Of a stretch of 64,000 bases of DNA, positions 63,386-64,000 are shown piece after piece (the stretch's first letter is position 1; every line of letters begins with the position of its first letter). Position numbers and translations under genes: made by a program. The notes under the pieces are model-generated. The model saw only the letters and a program-made list of their open reading frames with translations. It was not told the origin of the DNA and ran no database searches. Source of the stretch: Bryobacter sp. (GTDB lineage Bacteria > Acidobacteriota > Terriglobia > Bryobacterales > Bryobacteraceae); contig JALHNI010000001.1 in the NCBI GenBank assembly GCA_022843605.1, positions 62,001 to 126,000 of the forward strand, given 5' to 3'.

Positions 63386-64000
63386 TTAAAGCTGAGCGAT
63401 CGGCAGCGAAGGCAGCGTGATCTGGGTGAGGGTGGCGCCGGAGGCGGCCAATTCCTGAGGCAGACTGAAACGCACGTCCTCTTCCTTGATTTCGACGTTC
63501 TCGACCGGGCCGAAGCCGTAGTTTTGCTGCAGTCCCTCAATCAACTGCTGCACGAGGGTTTCCGGTGCCGAGGCGCCAGCGGTGATCGCGACGGCCCTGG
63601 TCTCTGGCATCCATTCGGGACGCAGTTCGGAGAAGTCGTCGATGAGGTAGGCGGGGACTCCGGATTTCTCACAGACTTCGACGAGGCGGCGCGAGTTCGA
63701 GCTGTTGCGCGAGCCCACGACGAGAAGCAGGTCACAGATGGGGGCGATCGCTTTGACGGCGACCTGACGGTTCTCCGTGGCGTAACAGATGTCCTGGGAT
63801 TTCGGACCGACGATGGCAGGGAAGCGCTGCTTCAGGCGTTCCACAATCTGGGAAGTTTCGTCGAGGCTGAGGGTAGTTTGGGTGAGATGGGCCACTTTGG
63901 TGGGATCCTCAATCACCAGACGGTCGACATCCTCAACTGTTTCAACCAGGCGCATGGAGGCGGGCGCTTCGCCCATGGTGCCTTCCACTTCTTCATGGCC
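63386..64000 (-). CDS. ispH: 4-Hydroxy-3-methylbut-2-enyl diphosphate reductase, C-terminal part
   Basis: The frame runs past the right edge: residues before the first internal start read GHEEVEGTMGEAP, the family's conserved block. 204 residues are visible of about 300. Iron-sulfur and substrate residues are seen in DICYATENRQ and VGSRNSSNSRRLVEVC. IspH makes IPP and DMAPP, the last step of the MEP pathway, and sits upstream of shc. Confidence 0.93.
   Translation of the reverse strand, partial: GHEEVEGTMGEAPASMRLVETVEDVDRLVIEDPTKVAHLTQTTLSLDETSQIVERLKQRFPAIVGPKSQDICYATENRQVAVKAIAPICDLLLVVGSRNSSNSRRLVEVCEKSGVPAYLIDDFSELRPEWMPETRAVAITAGASAPETLVQQLIEGLQQNYGFGPVENVEIKEEDVRFSLPQELAASGATLTQITLPSLPIAQL

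Overview
The window reads as chromosome of a member of the Acidobacteriota, most likely near Solibacter/Bryobacter. This is inferred from gene content, not from any database search. Pointers are paired DUF1501 and cytochrome-DUF1549/DUF1553 genes, a PadR regulator followed by a MacB/FtsX-type permease with an N-terminal permease prefix domain, DUF6807 and DUF1080 sugar proteins, a Tat-exported three-subunit molybdenum hydroxylase, a hopanoid cluster, and a high-GC genome with tightly packed genes. No rRNA, tRNA or CRISPR array was seen.

Layout. 1-5572: secreted DUF1501 and cytochrome-PSD1 genes on +. 5572-6689: a fic gene bounded by a direct repeat that encodes the end of Fic itself. 6720-10612: small hypothetical, RluA-type pseudouridine synthase, SDR, DUF6807 protein, sugar epimerase-like TIM barrel. 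10978-12125: small accessory island with a zeta-type kinase, its probable antitoxin and a cysteine-rich small protein. 12190-15956: molybdenum hydroxylase operon (2Fe-2S, Mo, FAD). 16062-20556: deoxyhypusine-synthase-like gene, then tdk, a DeoC homologue without its Schiff-base lysine, and an AroD-AroE fusion. 20567-24023: a frameshifted secreted protein gene, a coiled-coil protein, an OPT transporter with a striking leader hairpin, a peptidoglycan-binding protein. 24312-28771: DUF1080 protein, membrane-fused aminopropyltransferase, membrane protein plus winged-helix regulator, compact UppS.

28775-34429 (all -) is a cell-envelope and stress block: lptB, a membrane MutS relative, rpoN, long hpf and rapZ. 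34619-44175 (+) runs from an M16 peptidase and a 51-residue protein into a complete Pil-Chp-like chemosensory operon: TPR-zinc ribbon-REC, REC, CheW, PilJ-like receptor, CheA-REC, CheW. It has no CheR or CheB, which suggests control of twitching or surface behaviour rather than classic adapting chemotaxis. An orphan DUF1501 gene, a short HPF-like protein coupled to a baeRF-type protein, and a MenC-type enolase-family enzyme follow.

48266-52227 (-) is a small catabolic operon: amidohydrolase, secreted toroid-like protein, ACS-type MFS. It is followed by about 1 kb of decayed genes (an AbrB-fold antitoxin and a second small family), a RAYT transposase with REP-like flanks, and a PadR/permease pair with a clear promoter and operator. 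57514-64000 (-) holds ispH (cut by the window edge), squalene-hopene cyclase, hpnA, hpnG and two zinc alcohol dehydrogenases. ispH through the nearer dehydrogenase could be one transcript from isoprenoid precursor supply to hopanoid side-chain processing.

The observations most worth following are the self-encoded repeat around fic, the HPF-like/baeRF pair under an AT-rich dyad, the OPT leader hairpin that buries its own start codon, the lysine-less DeoC, and the layered pseudogenes beside the RAYT.
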